A DNA stretch of 15,506 bases, taken from Deinococcus sp. (lineage in GTDB: Bacteria; Deinococcota; Deinococci; Deinococcales; Deinococcaceae). A model generated the notes under the pieces. It was given only the letters and a program-made list of their open reading frames with translations, was not told the origin of the DNA and searched no databases. How positions within the stretch are numbered: the stretch's first letter is position 1; each line of letters begins with the position of its first letter. Shown piece by piece: positions 1 to 5,065 of this stretch. A program made the translations under genes and the position numbers. Location: the NCBI RefSeq assembly GCF_018260405.1, contig NZ_JAGLBG010000063.1, positions 1-15,506 on the forward strand, written 5' to 3'.

Positions 1-79
<79 letters not shown>

Positions 80-109
80 GAGGTCACTTTACTAACACCA
101 GATGCGTTC

Positions 110-150
110 AAAGCCCCTGATTCTCTTTACAGAGAATCAGGGGCTTTTTT
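110..150 (+). terminator. Intrinsic terminator of the 16S rRNA gene
   Basis: A perfect 17-bp stem (110-126 with 131-147) closes on a TTAC loop and runs into six T residues (145-150). It ends transcription directly after 16S, which supports an unlinked 16S gene without 23S-5S downstream. Confidence 0.95.
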
Positions 151-189
151 ATGGCCCTCAATGGTCATTCGCCGCATCTAGACGTGTGT

Positions 190-195
190 TACTCT
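190..195 (+). promoter_or_regulatory. -10 box of a leaderless promoter (YdcF-like gene)
   Basis: TACTCT fits TANNNT and ends 8 bases before the ATG at 204, so transcription should start at or next to the start codon. No Shine-Dalgarno is present. A -35 box is not convincing. Confidence 0.5.
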
Positions 196-203
196 TCTGA
201 TCT

Positions 204-773
204 ATGCCCATTCAGAAGCCAAAATTTAGCCTAATGCTGTTTGCTCTGATGGTGAGTCTGACGGTGGGTTTCGTAGTGTTACCCTTACCGAAAGTTGCTT
301 CAGCAACGCCCTACCCTGTGGTTGTAGTTCTTGGCGCAGCGCAATACGCCGGTAAACCCAGCCCAGCTTTCCGCCGCCGCCTGGATCATGCGCTGGAGCT
401 GTACCGTGCGGGAAGCATAGAAAAAATTGTAGTGACTGGTGGCCGCCGCCCCGCTGACCCGTTTACGGAGGGCGAAGTAGGGATCAAGTATCTCCAGGCC
501 AACGGTGTGCCTAAAGAGGCGTTGCTGGCCGAGACACAAAGCCGCACGACGGTAGAAAACCTGCAAAATGCCCGCACCTACCTGCCCCCCGGTACGCCCA
601 TGACTCTGGTGACCGATGAGGCGCACGCCCCCCGTGCGCTGGCACTTGCACAGGCGCTAGGACTTCAGGCCAATGCGAACCCTTCGCCCCTGAGCCGCCG
701 ACCAGACTGGCGCTATCTCTTCCGCGAAAAGCTGGCACTGACGGCCTATACCCTACTTGGTGTGCGTGGATAG
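204..773 (+). CDS. YdcF/SanA-like DUF218 domain protein, exported or membrane-anchored
   Basis: A 189-residue protein. Residues 8-34 form a hydrophobic N-terminal segment ending in VASATPYP, which could be a signal peptide or anchor, so the rest should lie outside the cytoplasm. A DUF218 fold follows: strand and loop VVVVLGAAQYAGKPSP (about 38-53), an Arg-rich helix with RRRLDHALELY, strand KIVVTGG (about 74-80), the family's S-R-T-T-V-E-N motif (about 113-119), and VTDEAHAPRALALAQALG near the end. DUF218 proteins (YdcF, SanA, ElyC) are linked to envelope and peptidoglycan physiology, but their chemistry is mostly unknown, so no reaction is assigned. The start at ATG 204 is supported by a -10 box 8 bases upstream. 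The stop lies 11 bases inside the earliest plausible start of the next gene. Confidence 0.85.
   Translation: MPIQKPKFSLMLFALMVSLTVGFVVLPLPKVASATPYPVVVVLGAAQYAGKPSPAFRRRLDHALELYRAGSIEKIVVTGGRRPADPFTEGEVGIKYLQANGVPKEALLAETQSRTTVENLQNARTYLPPGTPMTLVTDEAHAPRALALAQALGLQANANPSPLSRRPDWRYLFREKLALTAYTLLGVRG
749..754 (+). promoter_or_regulatory. Possible -10 box for the downstream methyltransferase
   Basis: TACCCT matches TANNNT and ends 5 bases before GTG 760. It lies inside the end of the preceding gene, so the methyltransferase may have its own leaderless transcript or may simply be read through from upstream. Confidence 0.35.
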
Positions 774-1734
774 GCCTTCTCACCTAGGCGTGACAGCAGT
801 CTCCCTTGCCGCATTGATTGCCCAGAGGCAGGAGCTGCCAGCACAGGGCACCACGATTTACCGGGGAATCCATACCACCGAAACCGGCGGGGCTTTTGCG
901 TTAGATATTACCGGCCCAGTCGGAATCCTGAGTCTCTATAGCGAACTGAGTCCGGCCCAGGAAGCGCAACTGGCAACCGAGTGCGCCACTGCTGCACACC
1001 TGGAAGCGGTCTATATCAAGCGCCGTCCACAGGAGGCGCGGCACCTGGCGAATGTAGAGCGGGAACACCTCAGCCCGAATACACCACTATGGGGAACCGA
1101 GCAGCCAGAACTGACGGTGCTGGAAGAAGGCGTCCCCTTTCTGATTCGGCCCAGTAGCGACCTGAGCACCGGCCTGTTTACAGATGCCCGTACTGCCCGT
1201 GCCTGGGTACGGCAACACGCCCCGGCCAGAGTCCTGAATACATTTGCCTATACCTGCGGTTTTGGCCTGAATGCAGTCCTGGGGGGGGCACAGACCGTCA
1301 AAAACGTGGACCTGTCACGCAAGGTCTTGAGCTGGGGACAGGAAAACTATGCACTAAGCGGCCTGAATGCCCCAGATACAGATTTTCTGTATGGTGACGT
1401 TTTTGAGTGGCTGCACCGCCTGGACAAACGTGGCGATGAATTCGACCTAGTGATTCTCGACCCGCCCAGTTTTGCCCGGAGTAAAGCCGGGGTCTGGCGT
1501 TCGGAAAAGGACTATGCTCGCCTCGCTTTCCAGGCCGCCAGAGTGACGGCGCAGGGGGGGCGGCTCCTGGCTTTGCTGAATCACGCAGGAGTCTCCCCTG
1601 CCCTGTTCGGGCGTATGGTCCGCCTGGGACTAGATGAAGCCGGGCGACGCGCCAGATTGACCGAGAGCCTGCCCATAGGCCAGGACTATCCGGGTGGCAC
1701 TCACCTGAAGGTGCAGGTCTGGTCGCTGGACTAG
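760..1734 (+). CDS. Class I SAM-dependent rRNA methyltransferase, RlmI/RlmK type without PUA domain
   Basis: About 324 residues. The C-terminal two thirds carry the Methyltrans_SAM fold of the COG1092 group: FLIRPSSDLSTGLFTDAR before motif I, VLNTFAYTCGFGLNAVLGGA (motif I, SAM binding), VKNVDLSRK (acidic residue of motif II), the GDVF segment, and VILDPPSF (motif IV). Members such as E. coli RlmI and RlmK methylate 23S rRNA bases. The exact base cannot be told here. The N-terminal PUA domain of RlmI is missing and a shorter, unfamiliar N-domain replaces it. Motif I has Cys where YTGGF is usual. Start is uncertain: TTG 757, GTG 760, GTG 766 and GTG 790 are in frame. GTG 760 is chosen because TACCCT ends 5 bases upstream. 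Runs of eight G (1281-1288) and seven G (1554-1560) lie in the gene; the frame stays open through both. Confidence 0.85.
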   Translation: MCVDRPSHLGVTAVSLAALIAQRQELPAQGTTIYRGIHTTETGGAFALDITGPVGILSLYSELSPAQEAQLATECATAAHLEAVYIKRRPQEARHLANVEREHLSPNTPLWGTEQPELTVLEEGVPFLIRPSSDLSTGLFTDARTARAWVRQHAPARVLNTFAYTCGFGLNAVLGGAQTVKNVDLSRKVLSWGQENYALSGLNAPDTDFLYGDVFEWLHRLDKRGDEFDLVILDPPSFARSKAGVWRSEKDYARLAFQAARVTAQGGRLLALLNHAGVSPALFGRMVRLGLDEAGRRARLTESLPIGQDYPGGTHLKVQVWSLD

Positions 1735-1767
1735 GTACGGCCACGTGACCAAGGCTTCCGCAAAGTC

Positions 1768-1783
1768 GGTTCAATTTTGAACC
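1768..1783. repeat. Perfect 7-bp inverted repeat with 2-base spacer
   Basis: GGTTCAATTTTGAACC. The two-base spacer is too short for an RNA loop, so a protein-binding dyad is the simpler reading. No regulator can be named. Confidence 0.5.
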
Positions 1784-2002
1784 CGGATCAAATTGCTTCT
1801 GATGCATCCCTGGAGAAGGCCGTTTCTGTCGCTCGGTCATATTTAATTCCAAGCCATATATTCTGTCTATAACAGAAATCTTTCTCTTCATTCTTCAGTT
1901 TTGCGACTTTGCGGTTGCCCTGGCCACGTGACCGTTTCACCATGACCTCAACACCGGGTCACCCCTACATTCATACGCTGCCCGGTTCAATCAGCAGTTG
2001 GT

Positions 2003-2028
2003 GTAAAGACAAACCTGGTTGTCCTTAC
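2003..2028. promoter_or_regulatory. Candidate operator dyad upstream of the ilvA leader
   Basis: Arms GTAAAGACAA (2003-2012) and TTGTCCTTAC (2019-2028) are complementary at 9 of 10 positions, with a 6-base spacer. The dyad sits 58 to 83 bases upstream of the predicted -10 box of the ilvA leader transcript. Binding protein unknown; it could also form an RNA hairpin if transcribed. Confidence 0.35.
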
Positions 2029-2085
2029 GACCGGTCAGGATACACCTGTCTACGCGATTGACCGGCCCGGCAAGGCAAGAGCCGA

Positions 2086-2091
2086 TATAGT
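2086..2091 (+). promoter_or_regulatory. -10 box of the ilvA leader transcript
   Basis: TATAGT ends 6 bases before the ATG of the leader ORF at 2098. TTGACC at 2058-2063 resembles a -35 box, but the 22-base spacing is too long, so the -35 is uncertain. Confidence 0.5.
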
Positions 2092-2097
2092 ACAGCC

Positions 2098-2139
2098 ATG
2101 AAAACAGTGCGAATTACCGGCGGGTCAGGGCACACCTGA
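2098..2139 (+). CDS. Putative leaderless leader peptide of ilvA (13 codons)
   Basis: The short ORF reads MKTVRITGGSGHT and then TGA. Its ATG is 6 bases after a TATAGT -10 box, so the ribosome would load on the 5' end of the transcript. Five of its 13 residues are Thr, Val or Ile: Thr at 3, 7 and 13, Val at 4 and Ile at 6. Thr is the substrate of the downstream enzyme, and Ile and Val are end products of its pathway. The second half of the ORF overlaps a stem-loop (2118-2148), and a terminator follows at 2162. This is the layout of a transcription attenuator, but the ORF is very short and could be chance; nothing else proves translation. Confidence 0.45.
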   Translation: MKTVRITGGSGHT

Positions 2140-2148
2140 CAGCCGCCG
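2118..2148 (+). promoter_or_regulatory. Leader hairpin overlapping the leader ORF stop
   Basis: GTCAGG (2124-2129) pairs with CCTGAC (2135-2140) around a 5-base loop. CGGCGG (2118-2123) extends the stem with CCGCCG (2143-2148) across an AG bulge, giving 12 pairs in all. A ribosome on the leader ORF would disrupt it. It could act as the first hairpin of an attenuator. Confidence 0.5.
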
Positions 2149-2161
2149 CGCTGCCATGACG

Positions 2162-2186
2162 CCCCGCACAGCAGCGGGGTTTTTTT
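2162..2186 (+). terminator. ilvA: Intrinsic terminator between leader ORF and ilvA (attenuator)
   Basis: CCCCGC (2162-2167) pairs with GCGGGG (2174-2179) around ACAGCA, followed by seven T residues. The upstream methyltransferase ends 427 bases before it, and a -10 box with a short ORF lies directly in front. It most likely stops the leader transcript before ilvA. Segment 2120-2127 could pair with 2157-2159 and 2163-2167 across a 3-base bulge, an alternative that would block both this stem and the first hairpin. Confidence 0.8.
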
Positions 2187-2222
2187 GTTCGCCGGTGCTG
2201 TGCGCCAGCCGAAGGAGAAAGA

Positions 2223-3773
2223 ATGACCACACAGGAAAAAAGCTGGACTCCAGAACTGTTGGACTCCATGGACGTATTGAGACTAGCCCTGACCAGCAAA
2301 GTGTATGGAGCGGCCCAGGAAACCCCCCTCAATGCCCTGCCTCGCCTGAGCGCCAGAGTGGGGCACCGCGTAGTTCTTAAACGTGAGGATCAGCAGCCGA
2401 TCTTCTCGTTCAAGTTGCGCGGGGCCTACAACAAGATGGCGCAGCTCTCGCCAGCAGAGGCGGCGCGGGGCGTCATCTGCGCCTCGGCAGGCAACCATGC
2501 GCAGGGAGTGGCCTTCTCGGCGCAGCATCTCGGACTGAAAGCCGTGATCGTCATGCCCGTGACCACCCCGGAAATTAAAGTCCAGGCCTGTCGGTCACGC
2601 GGGGCTGAGGTCGTTTTGCACGGCGACAGCTTCAGCGACGCCGAAAGCTACGCCTTCACAGTGCAGCACGAACGCGGCCTGACCTTCGTGCACCCCTACG
2701 ACGACCCCTATGTTCTGGCAGGACAGGGCACAATTGGGCTGGAGTTGCTGCGGCAAGTGGATGATGAGGCTTTTACCGTGTTCGTACCGGTGGGCGGCGG
2801 CGGGCTGATTTCAGGTGTGGCCGGGGTACTCAAAGCCCTGAAACCTGAAATCAAGATAGTCGGCGTGCAGACTGAGGATAGCGACGCTATGTTCCAGAGT
2901 GTGCAGGCAGGCGAACGGTTGCGGCTGGAGACGGTAGGTATTTTTGCCGATGGCGTGGCGGTCAAACAGGTGGGCGAATACACCCTGGCTCTGGCGGCGC
3001 GGTATGTAGACGAGTGGGTTCGGGTGAGCACCGACGAGATTTGCGCGGCCCTGAAGGATATCTTCGACGACACCCGCGCCGTGATGGAACCCGCCGGGGC
3101 GCTGGCGCTGGCGGGCCTGAAAAAATACGCAGCCGGGAGCGACCTGCCGCCGCAAACCCTGGTCGCCATTGCCAGCGGCGCAAATATGAACTTTGACCGC
3201 CTGCGGCACGTGGCCGAGCGCACCGAAATCGGCGAACAGAAAGAGGCGATTCTGGCCGTCACGATTCCGGAACAGCCCGGCGCGTTCCTGCAATTTATTC
3301 AGGTGATCGGCAACCGGGCCATCACCGAATTCAACTACCGCTACGCCCCGCGTACCGACGCCAGAATCTTCGTGGGGCTGCAACTCGGGAACGCCAGAGA
3401 ACGCTACGAAATCGTAGATAGCCTGCAAAGTCTGGGCTACGCCGTCAGCGACCTGACCGACGACGAACTCGCCAAAATTCATGTGCGCTACATGGTCGGC
3501 GGACGGGCACCCGAGGCCGTGAACGAACGGGTTTACTCCTTCACGTTTCCCGAACGGCCCGGCGCCCTCCTGCAATTTTTAAGTCAGCTTAAGGCCGACT
3601 GGAATATCAGTCTCTTTCACTACCGCAACCATGGCAGCGACTTCGGGCGGGTGCTGGCAGGCGTCCAGGTGCCTGATGAAGAGCTGGCCGTCTTCGATCA
3701 GTTTCTGGGAAGCCTCGGCTATCCGTCGCAGGATATGACGCAAAATTCCAGTTACCGCCTGTTCCTGACCTGA
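2223..3773 (+). CDS. ilvA: Threonine ammonia-lyase (threonine deaminase), biosynthetic
   Basis: Converts L-threonine to 2-oxobutanoate and ammonia with PLP, the first committed step to isoleucine, in the cytoplasm. At 516 residues it matches the long biosynthetic form. The fold-type II PLP domain (about 17-330) shows the Schiff-base lysine K64 in SFKLRGAYN, the substrate loop SAGNHAQG (88-95) and the phosphate-binding glycine loop VGGGGLISG starting at 190. Two ACT-like regulatory repeats follow: about 340-410, starting EAILAVTIPEQPGAFLQF, and about 430-515, starting VYSFTFPERPGALLQF. In this family they mediate Ile inhibition and Val activation. ATG 2223 is preceded by a good Shine-Dalgarno, AAGGAG (2212-2217), unlike most genes here. 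That fits translation from within a longer mRNA that has passed the attenuator. It ends just before a strong hairpin. Confidence 0.97.
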   Translation: MTTQEKSWTPELLDSMDVLRLALTSKVYGAAQETPLNALPRLSARVGHRVVLKREDQQPIFSFKLRGAYNKMAQLSPAEAARGVICASAGNHAQGVAFSAQHLGLKAVIVMPVTTPEIKVQACRSRGAEVVLHGDSFSDAESYAFTVQHERGLTFVHPYDDPYVLAGQGTIGLELLRQVDDEAFTVFVPVGGGGLISGVAGVLKALKPEIKIVGVQTEDSDAMFQSVQAGERLRLETVGIFADGVAVKQVGEYTLALAARYVDEWVRVSTDEICAALKDIFDDTRAVMEPAGALALAGLKKYAAGSDLPPQTLVAIASGANMNFDRLRHVAERTEIGEQKEAILAVTIPEQPGAFLQFIQVIGNRAITEFNYRYAPRTDARIFVGLQLGNARERYEIVDSLQSLGYAVSDLTDDELAKIHVRYMVGGRAPEAVNERVYSFTFPERPGALLQFLSQLKADWNISLFHYRNHGSDFGRVLAGVQVPDEELAVFDQFLGSLGYPSQDMTQNSSYRLFLT

Positions 3774-3821
3774 GAAAAACGGCAAAGCGGCTCCCCAGTA
3801 TTCCGCAGGAGCCGCTTTGCC
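3774..3821 (-). terminator. Strong hairpin after ilvA with T-tract on the minus strand
   Basis: A perfect 14-bp stem (3781-3794 with 3808-3821) has a 13-base loop. The A run at 3775-3779 gives the T-tract on the minus strand, so it is a better terminator for leftward transcription than for ilvA. It may serve both: ilvA from the left and the small minus-strand ORF from the right. Confidence 0.75.
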
Positions 3822-4009
3822 CAAAGAGGCACTGCCACTTCGCTCTCTTCTCTGGCCCAGAGCTTTACAAACAGCCTTACAAATTCGTCCTGCTCTTTTT
3901 TCACTCGTTGCCTTGGGCACAGTGCCACCCGTAGGGGGTCTACCTGCTCACCTGGCGCAAAGGTGGTCAAAAGTGCCGCATCTTTAGGCCAGATGCCATG
4001 AAATTCAGT
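3822..4009. other. Gap with no supported gene
   Basis: A 72-codon minus-strand frame crosses this stretch, but it has only a TTG start, no upstream signal, and runs through the terminator hairpin. I see nothing else in it. Confidence 0.4.
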
Positions 4010-4141
4010 TCAGTCGCGGCGCTGACGACGGTTTTGCACCCGCACGGGAACAGGCACAAAACGCTGCTGTGGCTCAGGCTTCTGGCGGGAGGCCAGCACG
4101 AGGGAAGTCATGATGATCAGGGCCGCGAGAAGGAGTTCCAT
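4010..4141 (-). CDS. Small single-span membrane protein, hypothetical
   Basis: A 43-residue ORF. MELLLAALIIMTSLVLA forms one membrane helix at the very N-terminus. It is followed by a hydrophilic tail with SRQKPEPQQ, a PVPVRV motif and a basic end, QNRRQRRD. The likely topology is helix in the membrane with the positive tail in the cytoplasm. An upstream in-frame start at 4198 is possible, but it would put a non-helical stretch before the helix. On the minus strand TAAGCT (4161-4156) could be a -10 box, with TTGTCA 15 bases further up. Leftward transcription would end at the hairpin at 3781-3821. I do not recognise the family. Small size makes chance possible, though the composition looks like a real membrane microprotein. 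Confidence 0.5.
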   Translation of the reverse strand: MELLLAALIIMTSLVLASRQKPEPQQRFVPVPVRVQNRRQRRD

Positions 4142-4476
4142 GCACGCACTATGACAGCTTATTCCTGACAGGACTTTGACAAGTATGACAATGAGCATGA
4201 GCCAAAGCGCAGCCTATCCAGCCGTAAAACAGCCTTAACGCCATCCGGCAGGGCGCAGGCCGACCATAAAGATAAATCTCGCCATCAGCCCAGAACTCGC
4301 GGGCCTGTGGCCAGCGGGTTAGCCGCGACAAAGGCTGGCGAGCGGCACACCAGACCGTTCATATGGACTGCCGTCTGTTTTAACAGCCCCGCAAGGGCAC
4401 CGGGTTGCCAACCCCACGCCCGACAGTCCTCTTGCGAATTGAACGGGTTTTGCAAACCTCCTAACCGGAGGCCGTA
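4142..4476. other. 335-base gap, no gene; several short hairpins
   Basis: No credible coding frame was found. TGACA occurs four times (4152, 4166, 4177, 4186) next to the start of the small membrane ORF. Hairpin-capable sequences include CTGT-TTTA-ACAG around 4375-4386, GCCC/GGGC at about 4386-4398, GGGTT-GCC-AACCC (4402-4414) and GGACTG/CAGTCC (4365-4370 with 4424-4429). A weak hairpin CCTCC/GGAGG (4457-4471) lies just beyond the stop of the EVE gene on the minus strand, followed by only three T, and may be its terminator. Confidence 0.45.
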
Positions 4477-4962
4477 TCAGAAGGCGGCAGGATCAAGCCC
4501 GGCGGCCTCCAGCGCGGCGCGAAACTGTCCGGGCGAAACAGGCAACACGCTCAGGCGCGTGCCCTTGCGGAGCAGCGGCGAATCGGCCCACTCGGATAGC
4601 TCCCGCAAACGGGCCAGCGGAAGAACAGCCGGGAACGCCGCCACCGCCTCGACCTCGACCATGCTCCAGCGCGGGCTGGCCGGGTCAGATTTGGGATCGT
4701 AAAACGGACTGGCCGGGTCGAATTGCAAGTTGTCGGGCCACGCTTCCCGCGTAACGCGCAGCACCCCGGCGATGCCCGCTGGCCGGGCGTTGGAGTGGTA
4801 GAAAAGCCCGAGGTCGCCCGCCCGCATCTGGCGCAAAACATTGCGGGCCTGATAGTTGCGCACGCCGTTCCAGGGTTCACGTCCCGCCGCCACCAGATCG
4901 GCGTACCCGAACACATCGGGTTCGGATTTCAGGAGCCAGAATCGTTCAGGGGGGGGCGTCAC
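4477..4962 (-). CDS. EVE domain-containing protein
   Basis: 161 residues, the usual length of a stand-alone EVE protein. Diagnostic segments are RFWLLKSEPDVFGYADL at the N-terminus, the WNGVRNYQARNVLRQM motif, the GDLGLFYHSNARPAGIAGVLRV strand region, a conserved FDPxSPFYDPKSDPxxPRW loop, and a C-terminal LRELSEWADSPLLRKGTRLSVLPVS block. EVE domains are PUA-like and bind modified bases in nucleic acids; the partner of this protein is unknown. The start is set at GTG 4962 because TACCCT (4974-4969) ends 6 bases upstream, and because the MTPPPERFWLLK beginning fits the family. The frame stays open to a TTG at 5007, but those residues look spurious. A run of eight C in codons 3 to 5 lies right after the start. 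Divergent from the NAGPA gene, 103 bases away. Confidence 0.9.
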   Translation of the reverse strand: MTPPPERFWLLKSEPDVFGYADLVAAGREPWNGVRNYQARNVLRQMRAGDLGLFYHSNARPAGIAGVLRVTREAWPDNLQFDPASPFYDPKSDPASPRWSMVEVEAVAAFPAVLPLARLRELSEWADSPLLRKGTRLSVLPVSPGQFRAALEAAGLDPAAF

Positions 4963-4968
4963 CGCCCT

Positions 4969-4974
4969 AGGGTA
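4969..4974 (-). promoter_or_regulatory. -10 box of a leaderless promoter (EVE gene)
   Basis: On the minus strand TACCCT ends 6 bases before GTG 4962. No Shine-Dalgarno and no clear -35 were seen. Confidence 0.5.
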
Positions 4975-5052
4975 CAGCGAACAGCAAAAAATACCGGCCC
5001 CGAGCAACCCATGTTCTTGTTTGGGAGAACCCCACGACCACAGAGGTTGGTA

Positions 5053-5058
5053 TAAACT
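5053..5058 (+). promoter_or_regulatory. -10 box of a leaderless promoter (NAGPA gene)
   Basis: TAAACT, within TATAAACT, ends 7 bases before GTG 5066. This supports GTG 5066 as the start, not the far-upstream in-frame codon at 4856. Confidence 0.55.
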
Positions 5059-5065
5059 CGCTTAT

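Larger units (their letters stand above)
1735..2085. other. Intergenic region with repeated motifs and dyads, no supported gene
   Basis: This gap holds no credible gene. GGCCACGTGACC occurs twice (1739-1750, 1922-1933). CGGTTCAAT occurs twice (1767-1775, 1983-1991), each time downstream of a GGCCACGTGACC copy. The first CGGTTCAAT forms part of a 16-bp dyad, GGTTCAA-TT-TTGAACC (1768-1783). A second dyad with 10-base arms matching at 9 positions lies at 2003-2028. GACCGGTC (2029-2036) is a perfect palindrome. The stretch around 1838-1900 is clearly richer in A and T than the neighbouring genes. No T-tract terminator for the methyltransferase was seen. Confidence 0.6.

Noticed and set aside
1942..2061. 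39-codon plus-strand ORF with three Cys in the gap before ilvA
   Set aside because: No -10 box at the right distance, no Shine-Dalgarno, and the length is expected by chance.
3752..3970. 72-codon minus-strand ORF downstream of the small membrane ORF
   Set aside because: TTG start without signals; it runs through the terminator hairpin and into the end of ilvA.
4149..4331. 60-codon minus-strand ORF between the EVE gene and the small membrane ORF
   Set aside because: TTG start, no -10 box or Shine-Dalgarno, no recognisable family; the frame opens after a TGA at 4359-4361.
4420..4480. tRNA-Cys-like sequence on the minus strand (GGTTTGCAAAACC followed by GTTCAATTC)
   Set aside because: The anticodon stem has only three good pairs, the T stem does not pair, and no acceptor stem or CCA is present.
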